From NCBI GenBank assembly GCA_036004405.1, contig DASYRM010000028.1, positions 8,519 to 72,518 of the forward strand: 64,000 nucleotides of DNA, given 5' to 3'. The notes beneath the pieces were generated by a model. That model was not told where the DNA came from. It ran no database searches and saw only the letters and a program-made list of their open reading frames with translations. The translations under genes were made by a program, and so were the position numbers. Source of the DNA: DASYRM01 sp036004405. GTDB lineage: Bacteria; Acidobacteriota; Vicinamibacteria; Vicinamibacterales; UBA2999. This document shows positions 41,806 to 50,351 of this stretch, one piece after another (positions within the stretch are counted from its first letter, which is position 1; every line of letters begins with the position of its first letter).

Positions 41806-44126
41806 CGCACCTCGCGCGGCGGATCGGTGCGGCCAAGGCCGCGCGCTACGTGTTGCTCGCGTGCGTGCTGCTCGCCGCCGTGGTGCGCGGGTGGCCGCGC
41901 GATCCGTTGAGCCGCACCGTCACGCTGTCCACCGACGTGTGGTCGGCGGACGGCGAGCTGCTGCGCGTAACGCTCGCCGCCGACGACCAGTACCGGATGT
42001 GGGTGCCGCTCGGCGACATCTCCCCGGCGCTCGTGGACGCGTTCCTGCTCAAGGAGGACCGCTGGTTCTACTGGCATCCGGGCGTGAACCCGGTGGCGCT
42101 GGCCCGCGCCGCGTCGCGCACCTACACGGGCGACGCGCGTCAGGGAGGATCGACCATCACCATGCAGCTGGCAAGGCTGCAGGGCGGGCTGAACACGCGC
42201 AGTCCGATCGGCAAGCTGCGGCAGATCGCCGCGGCGGCGTGGCTCGAGCTGCGCTACTCGAAGCGCGCGATTCTCGAGGCCTATCTGAACCTGGTGCCGC
42301 TCGGCGGCAACATCCAGGGGGTGGGCGTCGCCAGCCGCCTGTACTTCGGCAAGCCGCCGGCACAGGTCAGCGTGGGCGAAGCGCTGACGCTCGCCGTGAT
42401 CCCGCAGCGTCCCGCCGCCCGCGGCGGGCGCGCCCCGAGCGAGCCGAGCCTGCTCGCCGCGCGCGCGCAGCTCGGGGCGGCCTGGCTGCAGCAGCACGGT
42501 GCCGGCGATCAGCGGCAGGTGGACCTGCCCGTCGTGGCGCGCCCGGCGTTTGCGATGCCGTGGCTCGCGCCGCATCTCGTCGACGCCGTGCTGGCCGGGG
42601 ATCCCGGCCGCACCGGCCGCGTCGCGACGACGCTCGACATGGGGCTGCAGCGTCTCGTCGAGCGCCAGCTTCAACGCTATCTGACACAGTACGGCGACAG
42701 GGGCATCCGCAACGCGGCGGCACTGCTGCTGGACGCGCGCGACATGTCGGTGAAGGCATGGATCGGTTCGGCCAACTACTGGGACGAGGAGATCGACGGG
42801 CAGGTGAACGGCGTCATGGCCAAGCGATCACCGGGCTCCACGCTGAAGCCGTTCGTCTACGCGCTCGCCCTCGATCAGGGCGTGCTGCACCCGCGCACGG
42901 TGCTGCGCGACGCGCCGAGCGCGTTCGGTCCGTTCACGCCCGAGAACTTCGACGGCCGCTTTTTTGGCCCGATCACCGCCGAGGATGCGCTCATCCGCAG
43001 CCGCAACGTGCCCGCCGTCTCCGTGGCGATGCAGCTCAAGGCGCCCAGCCTTTACGAGTTCCTCGAAACGGCCGGCTTGCGCCGCCTGAAGCCCGAGTCT
43101 TTCTACGGGCTCGCGCTGCCGCTCGGCGGCGGCGAGGTGACGATGGAGGAGCTCGCCGGTCTCTACGCCATGCTGGCCAACGACGGCGTGCTGCGGCCGC
43201 TGCGTGTCACCGCCGCGCAGGGGCCGGTCGAGGGCGTGCGGCTGCTCAGCTCCGAAGCCGCTTTCATCACCCGCGACATGCTGCGGCACAACCCGCGGCC
43301 CGACAGCGACGCGACGGTGGCGCCGCGCACGCGCTGGCCGGTCGCGTGGAAGACCGGCACGTCGTGGGGGTTCCGCGACGCGTGGTCGGCGGGCCTGGTC
43401 GGACCGTACGTGCTGGCGGTGTGGATCGGCGACTTCCGCGGCGAGGGCAATCCGGCGTTCGTCGGCACCGACGCCGCGGCGCCGCTCTTCTTCCGCATTG
43501 CCGACGCGCTGAACCTCGCGCGGCCTGACGAGGCGGCGCCGCCGCACGTGCCGCCGCCGGGGGTCACGCGCGTGGCGGTGTGCGCCGAGAGCGGCGACCT
43601 GCCCAACGGCGACTGCCCGCGCACGGTGGAGACGTGGTACATCCCGGGCAAGTCGCCGATCCGCGTGAGCCAACTGCATCGTGCGGTCGGCATCGATCCC
43701 GCGACGGGGCGTCCAGGATGCCCGCCGTATGCCGCCGGCACGCGCGTCGAGGTCTTCGAGTACTGGTCCTCCGACATGCTGAAGCTGTTCCGCCAGTCGG
43801 GCATGCCGCGCCGCACGCCACCGCCAGCGCCCGACTGCGCGGCCGACGGCAACGCGGAGGCGCCGCGCATTGCGTCGCCGCTGCGCGGCCTCAGCTACGC
43901 GCTGCGGCGCTCGGCGCCACAGGAAACCATCGCGCTGGACGCCAGCGCGGCCGCCGACGTCCGCACGCTCTTCTGGTTCGACGGGCTGGCCTTCATCGCA
44001 TCGCGATCCGCGTCGGCAGGGCCGCTGCCCTGGCGGCCAGCGGATGAAGGGGTGCACATCGTCCGCGTGGTGGACGATCGAGGCCGATCGAGCGAGCGCG
44101 AGGTCGAAGTACAGTTCGCGCGTTGA
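41802..44126 (+). CDS. pbpC: Penicillin-binding protein 1C (bifunctional transglycosylase/transpeptidase)
   Basis: Peptidoglycan synthase, 774 residues, GTG start overlapping the macroglobulin stop. Short N-terminal anchor (YVLLACVLLAAVVRGW), GT51 domain with the catalytic Glu in LKEDRWFYWHPGVNP and GDARQGGSTITMQLARL, transpeptidase with SPGSTLKP (nucleophile S346), SRNVPAVSV and KTGTSWGFRD. The last 200 residues are the BiPBP_C domain found in PBP1C. Together with the macroglobulin it forms a periplasmic repair and defence unit, as proposed for enterobacteria. Confidence 0.95.
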   Translation: MTHLARRIGAAKAARYVLLACVLLAAVVRGWPRDPLSRTVTLSTDVWSADGELLRVTLAADDQYRMWVPLGDISPALVDAFLLKEDRWFYWHPGVNPVALARAASRTYTGDARQGGSTITMQLARLQGGLNTRSPIGKLRQIAAAAWLELRYSKRAILEAYLNLVPLGGNIQGVGVASRLYFGKPPAQVSVGEALTLAVIPQRPAARGGRAPSEPSLLAARAQLGAAWLQQHGAGDQRQVDLPVVARPAFAMPWLAPHLVDAVLAGDPGRTGRVATTLDMGLQRLVERQLQRYLTQYGDRGIRNAAALLLDARDMSVKAWIGSANYWDEEIDGQVNGVMAKRSPGSTLKPFVYALALDQGVLHPRTVLRDAPSAFGPFTPENFDGRFFGPITAEDALIRSRNVPAVSVAMQLKAPSLYEFLETAGLRRLKPESFYGLALPLGGGEVTMEELAGLYAMLANDGVLRPLRVTAAQGPVEGVRLLSSEAAFITRDMLRHNPRPDSDATVAPRTRWPVAWKTGTSWGFRDAWSAGLVGPYVLAVWIGDFRGEGNPAFVGTDAAAPLFFRIADALNLARPDEAAPPHVPPPGVTRVAVCAESGDLPNGDCPRTVETWYIPGKSPIRVSQLHRAVGIDPATGRPGCPPYAAGTRVEVFEYWSSDMLKLFRQSGMPRRTPPPAPDCAADGNAEAPRIASPLRGLSYALRRSAPQETIALDASAAADVRTLFWFDGLAFIASRSASAGPLPWRPADEGVHIVRVVDDRGRSSEREVEVQFAR

Positions 44127-44133
44127 GAGGTTC

Positions 44134-44163
44134 GTACGTAGAGGCGGGTCTTCGGACCCGCCT
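44134..44163. repeat. Palindromic dispersed repeat after PBP1C
   Basis: GTACGTAG (44134-44141) arm, then AGGCGGGTC (44142-44150), loop TTCG, GACCCGCCT (44155-44163). It sits 8 nt after the PBP1C stop and ends just before the next (convergent) stop, so it may act as terminator. Confidence 0.8.
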
Positions 44164-44166
44164 GAC

Positions 44167-44616
44167 TCACGGCAGATACTTCGCGACCGCGCTGGCCCAG
44201 GCCGCCGGCGGGCGGTGCCAATAGCCGTCCTGGCCGTCGCGCAGCATGCTGCGCACGTTGAGCCAGTAACCAGGCTCTCCGCGCCCCGGCAGATACAGCA
44301 GCAGCGCGCCGCTCCGTGCGTCGCGCGCCAGCGACACCGTGTACATCGTCCTCGCGGGTTCATGCAGCCGTTCGGGCGGCAGCACGTCGAAGCTCACGGT
44401 GTAGATTGGCTGCTTCACGGGCGGCTCGGCGTCGAGAGTCTCGCCGATGAAGCTCCCTCCCCAGACGTTCGACTGGTTGAGGATTGACGGCTCGACGATT
44501 TCGACCGGTGCGGCCAGACCCGGGCCGGTGAGCGTCAGCTTCACCGTCGTGCCCTTCGCTTCGAGCCCGATCGACGTCACGAGCAGCGCGAATGCGATCA
44601 CGAAGCAGCGGCGCAT
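44167..44616 (-). CDS. Secreted protein of unknown function (149 aa)
   Basis: Signal peptide (VIAFALLVTSIGLEA) and a mature domain of alternating strands (TTVKLTLTGPGLAAPVEIVEPSIL, IYTVSFDVLPPER, TMYTVSLARDARSGALLLYLPG), ending in a Trp-rich helix (WASAVAKYLP). I recognise no family. A GGAGG ribosome site precedes ATG 44616. It is flanked on both sides by dispersed palindromes. Confidence 0.7.
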   Translation of the reverse strand: MRRCFVIAFALLVTSIGLEAKGTTVKLTLTGPGLAAPVEIVEPSILNQSNVWGGSFIGETLDAEPPVKQPIYTVSFDVLPPERLHEPARTMYTVSLARDARSGALLLYLPGRGEPGYWLNVRSMLRDGQDGYWHRPPAAWASAVAKYLP

Positions 44617-44628
44617 GACAGCCTCCGT

Positions 44629-44685
44629 CGTGGGGGGCGGCTTCAGCGGGCCCGACCATGGGCCGCCTGAAGGCGGCCCCCACGT
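44629..44685. repeat. Palindromic element with one intact and one degenerate hairpin
   Basis: Outer CGTGGGGG (44629-44636) and CCCCCACG (44677-44684). The right hairpin GGGCCGCC-TGAA-GGCGGCCC (44660-44679) is perfect; the left one (GCGGCTTCAGCGGGC) has decayed. Confidence 0.8.
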
Positions 44686-44692
44686 ATTCTCC

Positions 44693-44926
44693 CTACAAGT
44701 ACGACAGCAGGCCGGAAATCGCGTTGAAGATCACGTCGGCGAGCTGCCGGACGAGCGGCGACACGTCGCCCGTCTCGAGACTCGTCGCCACGGTGACCGG
44801 ATCTGTCAACAGGAGCCAGATGACGGCCGCGGCAATCACGACCGCGAAGGCGCCGATGACGACACCGATCCCGACGACACGGTCCATACCGTCGCGGGGT
44901 TCGATGAGCGGTTCGTCTGGAGGCAC
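44693..44926 (-). CDS. Small single-pass membrane protein at the end of the M16 operon
   Basis: About 77 residues from GTG 44926 (ATG 44887 is an alternative), beginning 20 nt after the M16 stop. One strong hydrophobic segment (IGVVIGAFAVVIAAAVIWLLL) and an amphipathic C-terminal part (SPLVRQLADVIFNAISGLLSYL). No family recognised. Its place as the last gene of the Mrp-M16-M16 operon suggests a membrane anchor or accessory subunit for the peptidase pair. Confidence 0.65.
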   Translation of the reverse strand: MPPDEPLIEPRDGMDRVVGIGVVIGAFAVVIAAAVIWLLLTDPVTVATSLETGDVSPLVRQLADVIFNAISGLLSYL

Positions 44927-44946
44927 TGGAGGACCAGTGCCAAAGC

Positions 44947-46329
44947 TTACATCTGGACGGGCAGCTCCAGCGGCTCGCCGAAGCTGAGCGTGTGTAACGA
45001 GTCGGCGACGACCTGGGAGTCGCCCACCACGAGCGCGGTCAGCCTGGCTGGATCGAGATACTGCGCGGCCACGCGTGTGACGTCCTCGGCAGTCACTGCG
45101 CTGACGGTGGGGACGAAATCCGAGAAGTAGCTGTCGGGCAGATCGTAGAGCGCCAGCTGGGACACGGCGCGCGCCACCTGGGCGGCGGTCTCGAATCCGG
45201 CCGGGTAGCCTCGCGTCAACGCGGCCTTCGCGTGCGCGAGTTCCCCTTCCGTTACAGGACGGCTCCCGCGGATACCTTCGATTTCGGCCGCCGCGTCGGC
45301 AATCGCCGCCGCGGTGGACGCCGTGTGCACGCTCGTGGACAGCGCGAACGGCGCCAGCCCGCGCTTCCAGTCGAAGCTGGTGCGGGCTCCGTAGGTGTAG
45401 GCCTTCTCCTCGCGCAGCTTCAAGTTCACGCGGCTGGTGAACTGGCCCCCGAGGATGGCGTTCATCAGCAGCAGCGGCGCGTAGTCGGGGGTGCGCCGGC
45501 TGGCCGCGAGGTGACCGATGCGGAGCTCCGACTGCGCCGCGGCTTCCCGGTGCACGAGCGCGATCCGGCGGGCGGTCGGCTCCGCCGGAATCGACGAGGC
45601 CGGCGTGCGGCCCGCCGGCCGGCTGGCCGGTTCGCTCCATCCGCCAAAGGCCCGCTCGGCCACGGCGAGCAGCGCGGCGTGCCGCATCCCGCCGACAAGG
45701 ACGAGCGTGGCCTGTGACGGGCGGAACATCTCCGCGTGGAACGCCGTGGCGTCGTCGAGCGTGATGGCCCGCAGCGCGTCCTCGTTGCCGAGCGGCGCAT
45801 GCCCGTACGGGTGCCGTCCATACAGCAGTCGCAGGAACGCACGCTCCGCCACCGCCGAGGCGATGTCCTTGATCTGGCGCAGGCGATCGATGCGCAGCTG
45901 ACGGATGCGGGTGAAGTCCGACTCGCGAAGGCTCGGGCGCGTGAGCAGGCCGGCCAGCAGCTCGGCGCCGCGATCGGCAAAGCGCGCCAGCGTGGTGAGC
46001 GAGAAGCCGATGGCATCCGGCCCGGTGTCCACGTCGTAGTCGCCGCCGATGCGCGCCAGCGCGTCGGACACGTCGATGGCGCTCAGCGACCCGGTGCCCT
46101 CGTCCACCAGGTCGGCGACAAGCGAGGCCAGCCCCTCCTGCGGCGCCGGGTCGGCGCCCGACCCGCCCTCGACGTGGACCACCATGGACAGCACGGGGGC
46201 GCTCGTGTGCTCCACGGTGCGCACGTGCAACCCGTTGGGCAGCACGTGCCGTTCGATGCCTGGAAAGGTGAATGCCGGCACGGGCCCGAGGGCCGGCGCC
46301 ACCGATCGATCGACAGGCTCGCGCGCCAT
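44947..46329 (-). CDS. M16-family peptidase-like subunit lacking the catalytic motif
   Basis: A 460-residue insulinase/pitrilysin-fold protein. The fold landmarks are present (FPGIERHVLPNGLHVRTVEHTSAPVLSMVVHVEGGSGAD ... GLASLVADLVDEGTGSLSAIDVSDAL ... QSELRIGHLAASRRTPDYAPLLLMNAILGGQFTSRVNLKLREEKAYTYGA), but where active members have HxxEH this one reads LASLVADLVDE. It is therefore the non-catalytic, substrate-binding partner of the M16B heterodimer. It overlaps the active subunit gene by one base (TGATG). Confidence 0.92.
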   Translation of the reverse strand: MAREPVDRSVAPALGPVPAFTFPGIERHVLPNGLHVRTVEHTSAPVLSMVVHVEGGSGADPAPQEGLASLVADLVDEGTGSLSAIDVSDALARIGGDYDVDTGPDAIGFSLTTLARFADRGAELLAGLLTRPSLRESDFTRIRQLRIDRLRQIKDIASAVAERAFLRLLYGRHPYGHAPLGNEDALRAITLDDATAFHAEMFRPSQATLVLVGGMRHAALLAVAERAFGGWSEPASRPAGRTPASSIPAEPTARRIALVHREAAAQSELRIGHLAASRRTPDYAPLLLMNAILGGQFTSRVNLKLREEKAYTYGARTSFDWKRGLAPFALSTSVHTASTAAAIADAAAEIEGIRGSRPVTEGELAHAKAALTRGYPAGFETAAQVARAVSQLALYDLPDSYFSDFVPTVSAVTAEDVTRVAAQYLDPARLTALVVGDSQVVADSLHTLSFGEPLELPVQM

Positions 46330-47657
46330 CAGGACACCGACACGGGCTCGGAACCGGGCAGCGCGTCGGCGGCACGGCCGCGTGGCACGACGCTCAGCAC
46401 CACCCGTCGATCGGGCGACAGATAACGACGCGCCGCCTCGCGGACGCTCTCGGGCGTGGCCAGGCGGTAGCGATCGAGGTCCCGGGCAAAGAAGCCCGGA
46501 TCGCCGCGGAAGACGTTGTAGGCGTTGAGCTGATCGGACTTGCCGTCGAAACCGCCCACGGTCTGCAGGTGATAGACGAAGTTGGCCTCGGCCTGCGCTT
46601 CCGCGCGCTCCATCTCCGCCGCGGTCGGGCCTCCGGCGGCCAGCACGCCGATCTCCTCGTCCACGGCGGCGGCCAGCGCAGTCAGCGACCCGCCGGGCGC
46701 CGCGGTCACGGCCAGCACGAAATACCCCGCCATCTCGCGCGACTGCTGCGCCGCCGACACGTCGAGCGCCACGCGCCGGTCGTAGACCAGCGTTTTGTAA
46801 AGGCGCGCCGTCTTGCCGTTGGCCAGCAGGTCGCCGATCAGGTCGAGCTCGGCGTCGCCCGCCTCATACATGGCCGGCGTCAGCCAGGCCATGTAGATGC
46901 GCGGACGGTCCACCCGATCCTCGAGCAGGAGGCGCCGCTCGCCGGCGAGCGAGGCGGTGGCCGTCACCGGCGCGGGCTTCACGCCGGCGGGAATGTCGCC
47001 GAAATAACGCTCCGCCAGATCGGCCGCCCGATCGGTGGCGATGTCGCCGGCCAGGACCAGCGAGGCGTTCGAGGACGCGTAGTAGGTCCGGAAGAACGCG
47101 CGGACATCCTCGAACTCCATCGCCTTGATGTCCTCGGACGACCCGATGGTCGACCAGCTGTAAGGATGCGTGGGCGGGAAGAGCGACGCGACCAGGGCCA
47201 TCAAGGCCAGGCCATAGGGGCGGTTTTCGTAATTCTGCCGCCGCTCGTTCAGCACGACGTCGCGTTGCGTCTCGAAGCGCTCCTTGGTGAGCGCCGGCAG
47301 CAGGTACGCCATGCGGTCCGACTCCATCCACAGGGCGAGGTCCACGGCGTTGGTCGGGACCACTTCCCAGTAGTTGGTTCGATCGGTGTTCGTCGAGCCG
47401 TTCAACTGCCCGCCGGCCGCCTGGAGCGGCGCGAAGTAGCCCGCCTTCTGGTGCTCCCCGCCCTCGAACATCAGGTGCTCGAAGAGGTGCGCGAAGCCAG
47501 TGCGCCCCGGCTGCTCGTTCTTGGACCCGACGTGGTACCAGAGGTTCACCGCCACGATCGGCACGTGGTGGTCCTCGTGCACGATCACGTCGAGACCGTT
47601 GTCGAGCGTGCGCTTGGTATAGGGGAGGTCGAGGATGGGCGCGTGGTCCGGTGTCAT
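46329..47657 (-). CDS. M16-family zinc metallopeptidase, catalytic subunit
   Basis: A 442-residue peptidase with the zinc motif HLFEH in GFAHLFEHLMFEGGEHQ and the downstream Glu helix (ETQRDVVLNERRQNYENRPYG). LVLAGDIATDRAADLAERYFGDIP and DRPRIYMAWLTPAMYEAGDAELDLIGDLLANGKTARLYKTLV are the conserved central blocks. No signal peptide is visible, so it may be cytosolic. It overlaps Mrp (4 nt) and the inactive partner (1 nt), giving a tight operon. Confidence 0.94.
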   Translation of the reverse strand: MTPDHAPILDLPYTKRTLDNGLDVIVHEDHHVPIVAVNLWYHVGSKNEQPGRTGFAHLFEHLMFEGGEHQKAGYFAPLQAAGGQLNGSTNTDRTNYWEVVPTNAVDLALWMESDRMAYLLPALTKERFETQRDVVLNERRQNYENRPYGLALMALVASLFPPTHPYSWSTIGSSEDIKAMEFEDVRAFFRTYYASSNASLVLAGDIATDRAADLAERYFGDIPAGVKPAPVTATASLAGERRLLLEDRVDRPRIYMAWLTPAMYEAGDAELDLIGDLLANGKTARLYKTLVYDRRVALDVSAAQQSREMAGYFVLAVTAAPGGSLTALAAAVDEEIGVLAAGGPTAAEMERAEAQAEANFVYHLQTVGGFDGKSDQLNAYNVFRGDPGFFARDLDRYRLATPESVREAARRYLSPDRRVVLSVVPRGRAADALPGSEPVSVS

Positions 47658-48757
47658 CGCACCGGGATGAGGGGGATCTTGCCGCGATTGGCTTCCGCCG
47701 CCCGGTGCGCCGACATCGACACCTGCGCCGCGGTTCGCTCCGCCAGCGTCATGAACGCCCGCGCCGCCACCGACTCCGGCTCGCTTTCGACGAGCGGCAC
47801 GCCGCGGTCGCTGCCTTCGCGAATCGGCTGATACACCGGCAGCCGGCCCAGGAACGGCACGTTCATGTCCTGCGCCAGCGCTTCGCCGCCGCCGTGGCCG
47901 AAGATGTCGGCCTCGTGGTGGCAGTTGGTGCAGGCGTAATAGCTCATGTTCTCCACGATGCCGATCGTCGGGATGGTGAGCTTCTGGTACATCCGGATGG
48001 CGCGACGGCTGTCGGCCAGCGACACCTGCTGCGGCGTGGTCACAACCACCGCACCCACCACCGGAACTGTCTGGCTCAGACTGAGCGCCACGTCACCGGT
48101 GCCCGGGGGCATGTCCACGATCAGGTAATCGAGATCGTTCCAGGCCACTTCCTTGAAGAACTGCGCGATGGCTCCGTGCAGCATCGGTCCGCGCCAGATG
48201 ACCGGCGCATCGTCGTCGGTCATGAAGCCGATCGACACCACCTGCATGCCGTACTTCTCGGCCGGCACGATCTGCTTACCGTTGGTCGTGAGCTGCGTCT
48301 TGCCAAGCCCCAGCATGATCGGGACGTTGGGGCCATAGATATCGCCGTCCAGGATGCCGACGCGGCTCCCGCACTTGGCGAGCGCCAACGCCAGGTTGAC
48401 GGCCACCGTGGTCTTACCCACGCCGCCCTTTCCGGCGCCGACGGCGATGACGTTCTTGACGCCCGGCACCGGCGTCTTGCCGGTCTCCGGGGCCGACGCC
48501 GAGCGGACCTTCGCCGTCATCTGCACGTTCGCCTTCGTCACCCCGGGCAGCGCCTGCACGGCGGCCACCGCCTGATCGCGCATCTGGTCCTTGACCGGAC
48601 AGGCGGGCGTGGTCAGCTCGATCGTGAGTGAGACGTTGCCGCCCTCGGCCACGACGTCCTTGACGAAGCCGAGGGTGACGATGTCGCGGCGCAGGTCTGG
48701 ATCGACCACCACGCGCAAGGCATTGAGGATCGCGTCGCGATCGGGTGTTTGGGACAT
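47654..48757 (-). CDS. mrp: Mrp/ApbC-type iron-sulfur carrier ATPase
   Basis: Delivers Fe-S clusters to apo-proteins. 367 residues: an N-terminal MIP18/DUF59 domain (DAILNALRVVVDPDLRRDIVTLGFV ... TTPACPVKDQM) and the deviant Walker A GKGGVGKTT (about residue 110), VIWRGPMLHGAIAQFFKEVAWNDLDYLIVDMPPGTGD, and the cluster-binding pair YYACTNCHH. The first gene of the operon; TAAAAT (48771-48766) ends 8 nt before ATG 48757 without a Shine-Dalgarno. Co-expression with an M16 peptidase pair is uncommon and may have a maturation purpose. Confidence 0.95.
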   Translation of the reverse strand: MSQTPDRDAILNALRVVVDPDLRRDIVTLGFVKDVVAEGGNVSLTIELTTPACPVKDQMRDQAVAAVQALPGVTKANVQMTAKVRSASAPETGKTPVPGVKNVIAVGAGKGGVGKTTVAVNLALALAKCGSRVGILDGDIYGPNVPIMLGLGKTQLTTNGKQIVPAEKYGMQVVSIGFMTDDDAPVIWRGPMLHGAIAQFFKEVAWNDLDYLIVDMPPGTGDVALSLSQTVPVVGAVVVTTPQQVSLADSRRAIRMYQKLTIPTIGIVENMSYYACTNCHHEADIFGHGGGEALAQDMNVPFLGRLPVYQPIREGSDRGVPLVESEPESVAARAFMTLAERTAAQVSMSAHRAAEANRGKIPLIPVR

Positions 48758-48784
48758 GTAGATGAATTTTAGTCGGCTTTGGAG

Positions 48785-48840
48785 ACGTAGGGGCCGGCTT
48801 TAGCCGGCCCATGGGCCGCCTGAAGCGGCCCCCACGTACG
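48785..48840. repeat. Double-hairpin palindromic element between operons
   Basis: GGGCCGGC-TTTA-GCCGGCCC (48791-48810) and GGGCCGC-CTGAA-GCGGCCC (48813-48831), with outer ACGTAGGGG and CCCCCACGTACG arms. It fills the gap between the Mrp promoter and the stop of the next minus-strand gene. Confidence 0.82.
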
Positions 48841-48841
48841 A

Positions 48842-49231
48842 TCACGCCTGGTGAAGATGGGGCTCGAACAGCCGGTGGGCGTCGTTGGTGAGGAGCACCC
48901 AGAGCGCGTAGGCGCCGAGCGCGGTGCCGAACGGGATCACCAGAAGGTTCCCGATCGCCAACGCCAGCATGAGGATACGGCCGACGGGCTTGTGCCCGCG
49001 GAGAAGCGCCGCGGCCCAGATATGGGCGCCGCCGAAGACGAGGGCGAACACGCCAAAGAGGGCAAAACCCACCGCCGCCAGGCCGGCGGCAAAGCTCACC
49101 GACGCCTCGAGCGGGGCGAGCAGCTCGGCCAGCGCACCGGCCGCCAGCAGCAGCATGGCCACGCCGATGATGGCCGCCAGAGCGCCCCACAGGCTGGCGA
49201 GGATTCCGAGAAGAGAAACGTGACGTTCCAT
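48842..49231 (-). CDS. Small polytopic membrane protein of unknown function
   Basis: 129 residues, three or four transmembrane helices (LLGILASLWGALAAIIGVAMLLLAAG; SFAAGLAAVGFALFGVFALVFGGAHIWAA; RILMLALAIGNLLVIPFGTALGAYALWVLL) with few charges. Short loops and an HH-rich C-terminus (NDAHRLFEPHLHQA). No recognised family; similar-looking proteins are common in Acidobacteriota. A 7-bp hairpin (49245-49262) lies just upstream. Confidence 0.75.
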   Translation of the reverse strand: MERHVSLLGILASLWGALAAIIGVAMLLLAAGALAELLAPLEASVSFAAGLAAVGFALFGVFALVFGGAHIWAAALLRGHKPVGRILMLALAIGNLLVIPFGTALGAYALWVLLTNDAHRLFEPHLHQA

Positions 49232-49244
49232 AGCTGAAAAGAGG

Positions 49245-49262
49245 GGCGGAGAGGGCTCCGCC
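49245..49262. repeat. GGCGGAG/CTCCGCC hairpin
   Basis: Perfect 7-bp stem (49245-49251 and 49256-49262) with a 4-nt loop in the 50-nt gap between two minus-strand genes. The CTCCGCC arm recurs in the 59501-59580 element. Confidence 0.55.
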
Positions 49263-49281
49263 TACTCTGCCACCACCATGT

Positions 49282-49743
49282 TCACCGCGCGCCGACCAGC
49301 ACGTGCAGCTCTATGCGCGTGCCGGGATGGTGCCGGGGGGTCACCGTGAAGCGGAACCGGGTGCCGTCGCAGACACCGGCCGGCACCGTAACGTGCACCT
49401 GGTGGGACAGCATCTCGGCGCCGGTGCCGGCGCACCGCACACAGAGCTCCGTCCACGATTCGCCGCGGCCGCCGCACTCGCGGCACACACAGCGCACCGG
49501 CACGTCGAGCGGCCGGGTGGCGCCCCGCTTGGCCGCGTAGGGCGACAGGTGCAGAGCGGTTACGAGGGGCGTCGACCGCTCGCCGGCCACGAACGCGCTG
49601 CGAATCCGATCGACCGCGGGCGCCATCGACGGGAAGTCGATCGCGATCTCGTCGCCGAACCAGCGCGCGTCCTCGCGCTGGTCGTCGGCGGCGCGGACCA
49701 CGACGGCATCGCCGTCGGACGGACGCAGCGTCATCCCTGCCAT
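49282..49743 (-). CDS. DnaJ-like protein without a J domain (zinc-finger and C-terminal domain only)
   Basis: About 153 residues. The C-terminal half contains a DnaJ-type zinc finger pair (CRECGGRG and CVRCAGTG, spaced WTEL; an upstream C in VRCV) and then VHVTVPAGVCDGTRFRFTVTPRHHPGTRIELHVLV, which matches the DnaJ C-terminal substrate-binding fold. There is no HPD J domain. The N-terminal part (GDAVVVRAADDQREDARWFGDE) is unfamiliar. It could be a chaperone-like zinc protein; its neighbours are two zinc-ribbon genes. Confidence 0.72.
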   Translation of the reverse strand: MAGMTLRPSDGDAVVVRAADDQREDARWFGDEIAIDFPSMAPAVDRIRSAFVAGERSTPLVTALHLSPYAAKRGATRPLDVPVRCVCRECGGRGESWTELCVRCAGTGAEMLSHQVHVTVPAGVCDGTRFRFTVTPRHHPGTRIELHVLVGAR

Positions 49744-49783
49744 GGCTCTGCGGGTACCATAGGAGTCGCTCCAGGAGAAGTCA

Positions 49784-49954
49784 ATGCCCGGACGAGACTG
49801 CCCGATGTGCGGCGAAACAATGCGCTTGAATGAGAAAGCGGCCACCGACCGCGTGCCGGGCACGCCGCAGCCTGTGGTGACGAAGACCCGTGAATGGATG
49901 TGCCCCGAGTGTGATTACTTCGAAGATGCCGACGACGAAGATCAGGGCTCGTAG
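49784..49954 (+). CDS. Very small zinc-ribbon protein (56 aa)
   Basis: A short frame from ATG 49784 with an AGGAGAAG ribosome site. CPMCGETM near the N-terminus and MCPECDYFED near the C-terminus make a two-knuckle CxxC...CxxC zinc ribbon, separated by a basic loop. Clean four-Cys spacing, good ribosome site and an acidic tail support it as a real gene. It may bind nucleic acid or another zinc protein. Divergent from the DnaJ-like gene. Confidence 0.7.
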   Translation: MPGRDCPMCGETMRLNEKAATDRVPGTPQPVVTKTREWMCPECDYFEDADDEDQGS

Positions 49955-49976
49955 GAAGGGCACGGCGCGTCCGCCT

Positions 49977-49993
49977 TCGTCCCCGCGGGACGA
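49977..49993. terminator. Hairpin between convergent zinc-ribbon genes
   Basis: TCGTCCC (49977-49983), CGC, GGGACGA (49987-49993): a perfect 7-bp GC-rich stem in the 58-nt gap between two convergent genes. No T tract follows, so it may terminate with Rho or not at all. Confidence 0.4.
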
Positions 49994-50012
49994 GGCGAGA
50001 CGGGCCGCAAAA

Positions 50013-50258
50013 TCAGCGGGCGCCGAGTTGTAGCAGGAGCTCCTTGCGCACGGCTTCATCGATCTCGTCGAGATTGAGCGCCGTTTCGCACTCGTCGCAG
50101 AGCACTTCGAGAACGGCCGGGCGCCCTTCCTCGGAGATGTCCAGGCGCGAATCGTCGAGGCGGACGACGTGCATCTGCAAGGTCTTGACGAGGAAGTTCT
50201 GGTCGTTGCCGCAGCTGGGGCACGTGAGCGCCACGCGCGTCTCCTCTTTCGTAGTCAA
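50013..50258 (-). CDS. Small zinc-ribbon protein (81 aa)
   Basis: From a TTG start at 50258 behind GAGGAG. CPSCGNDQNFLV and LCDECETALNLDEID provide the two CxxC pairs, with a beta-rich middle (MHVVRLDDSRLDISEEGRPAVLEV) and an acidic helix at the end. No recognised family. It faces the 56-aa ribbon gene and lies near the DnaJ-like zinc gene, so zinc-related or RNA-related function in this cluster is plausible. Confidence 0.75.
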   Translation of the reverse strand: MTTKEETRVALTCPSCGNDQNFLVKTLQMHVVRLDDSRLDISEEGRPAVLEVLCDECETALNLDEIDEAVRKELLLQLGAR

Positions 50259-50351
50259 CAGGGACTCCTCTCACCTTGCCGCCGTCCCGGCAGCATCCCG
50301 CTCGGACCGGGCGATTCCCTACCGCCCTAAGATCTCGATTGTAAGAGAAGG

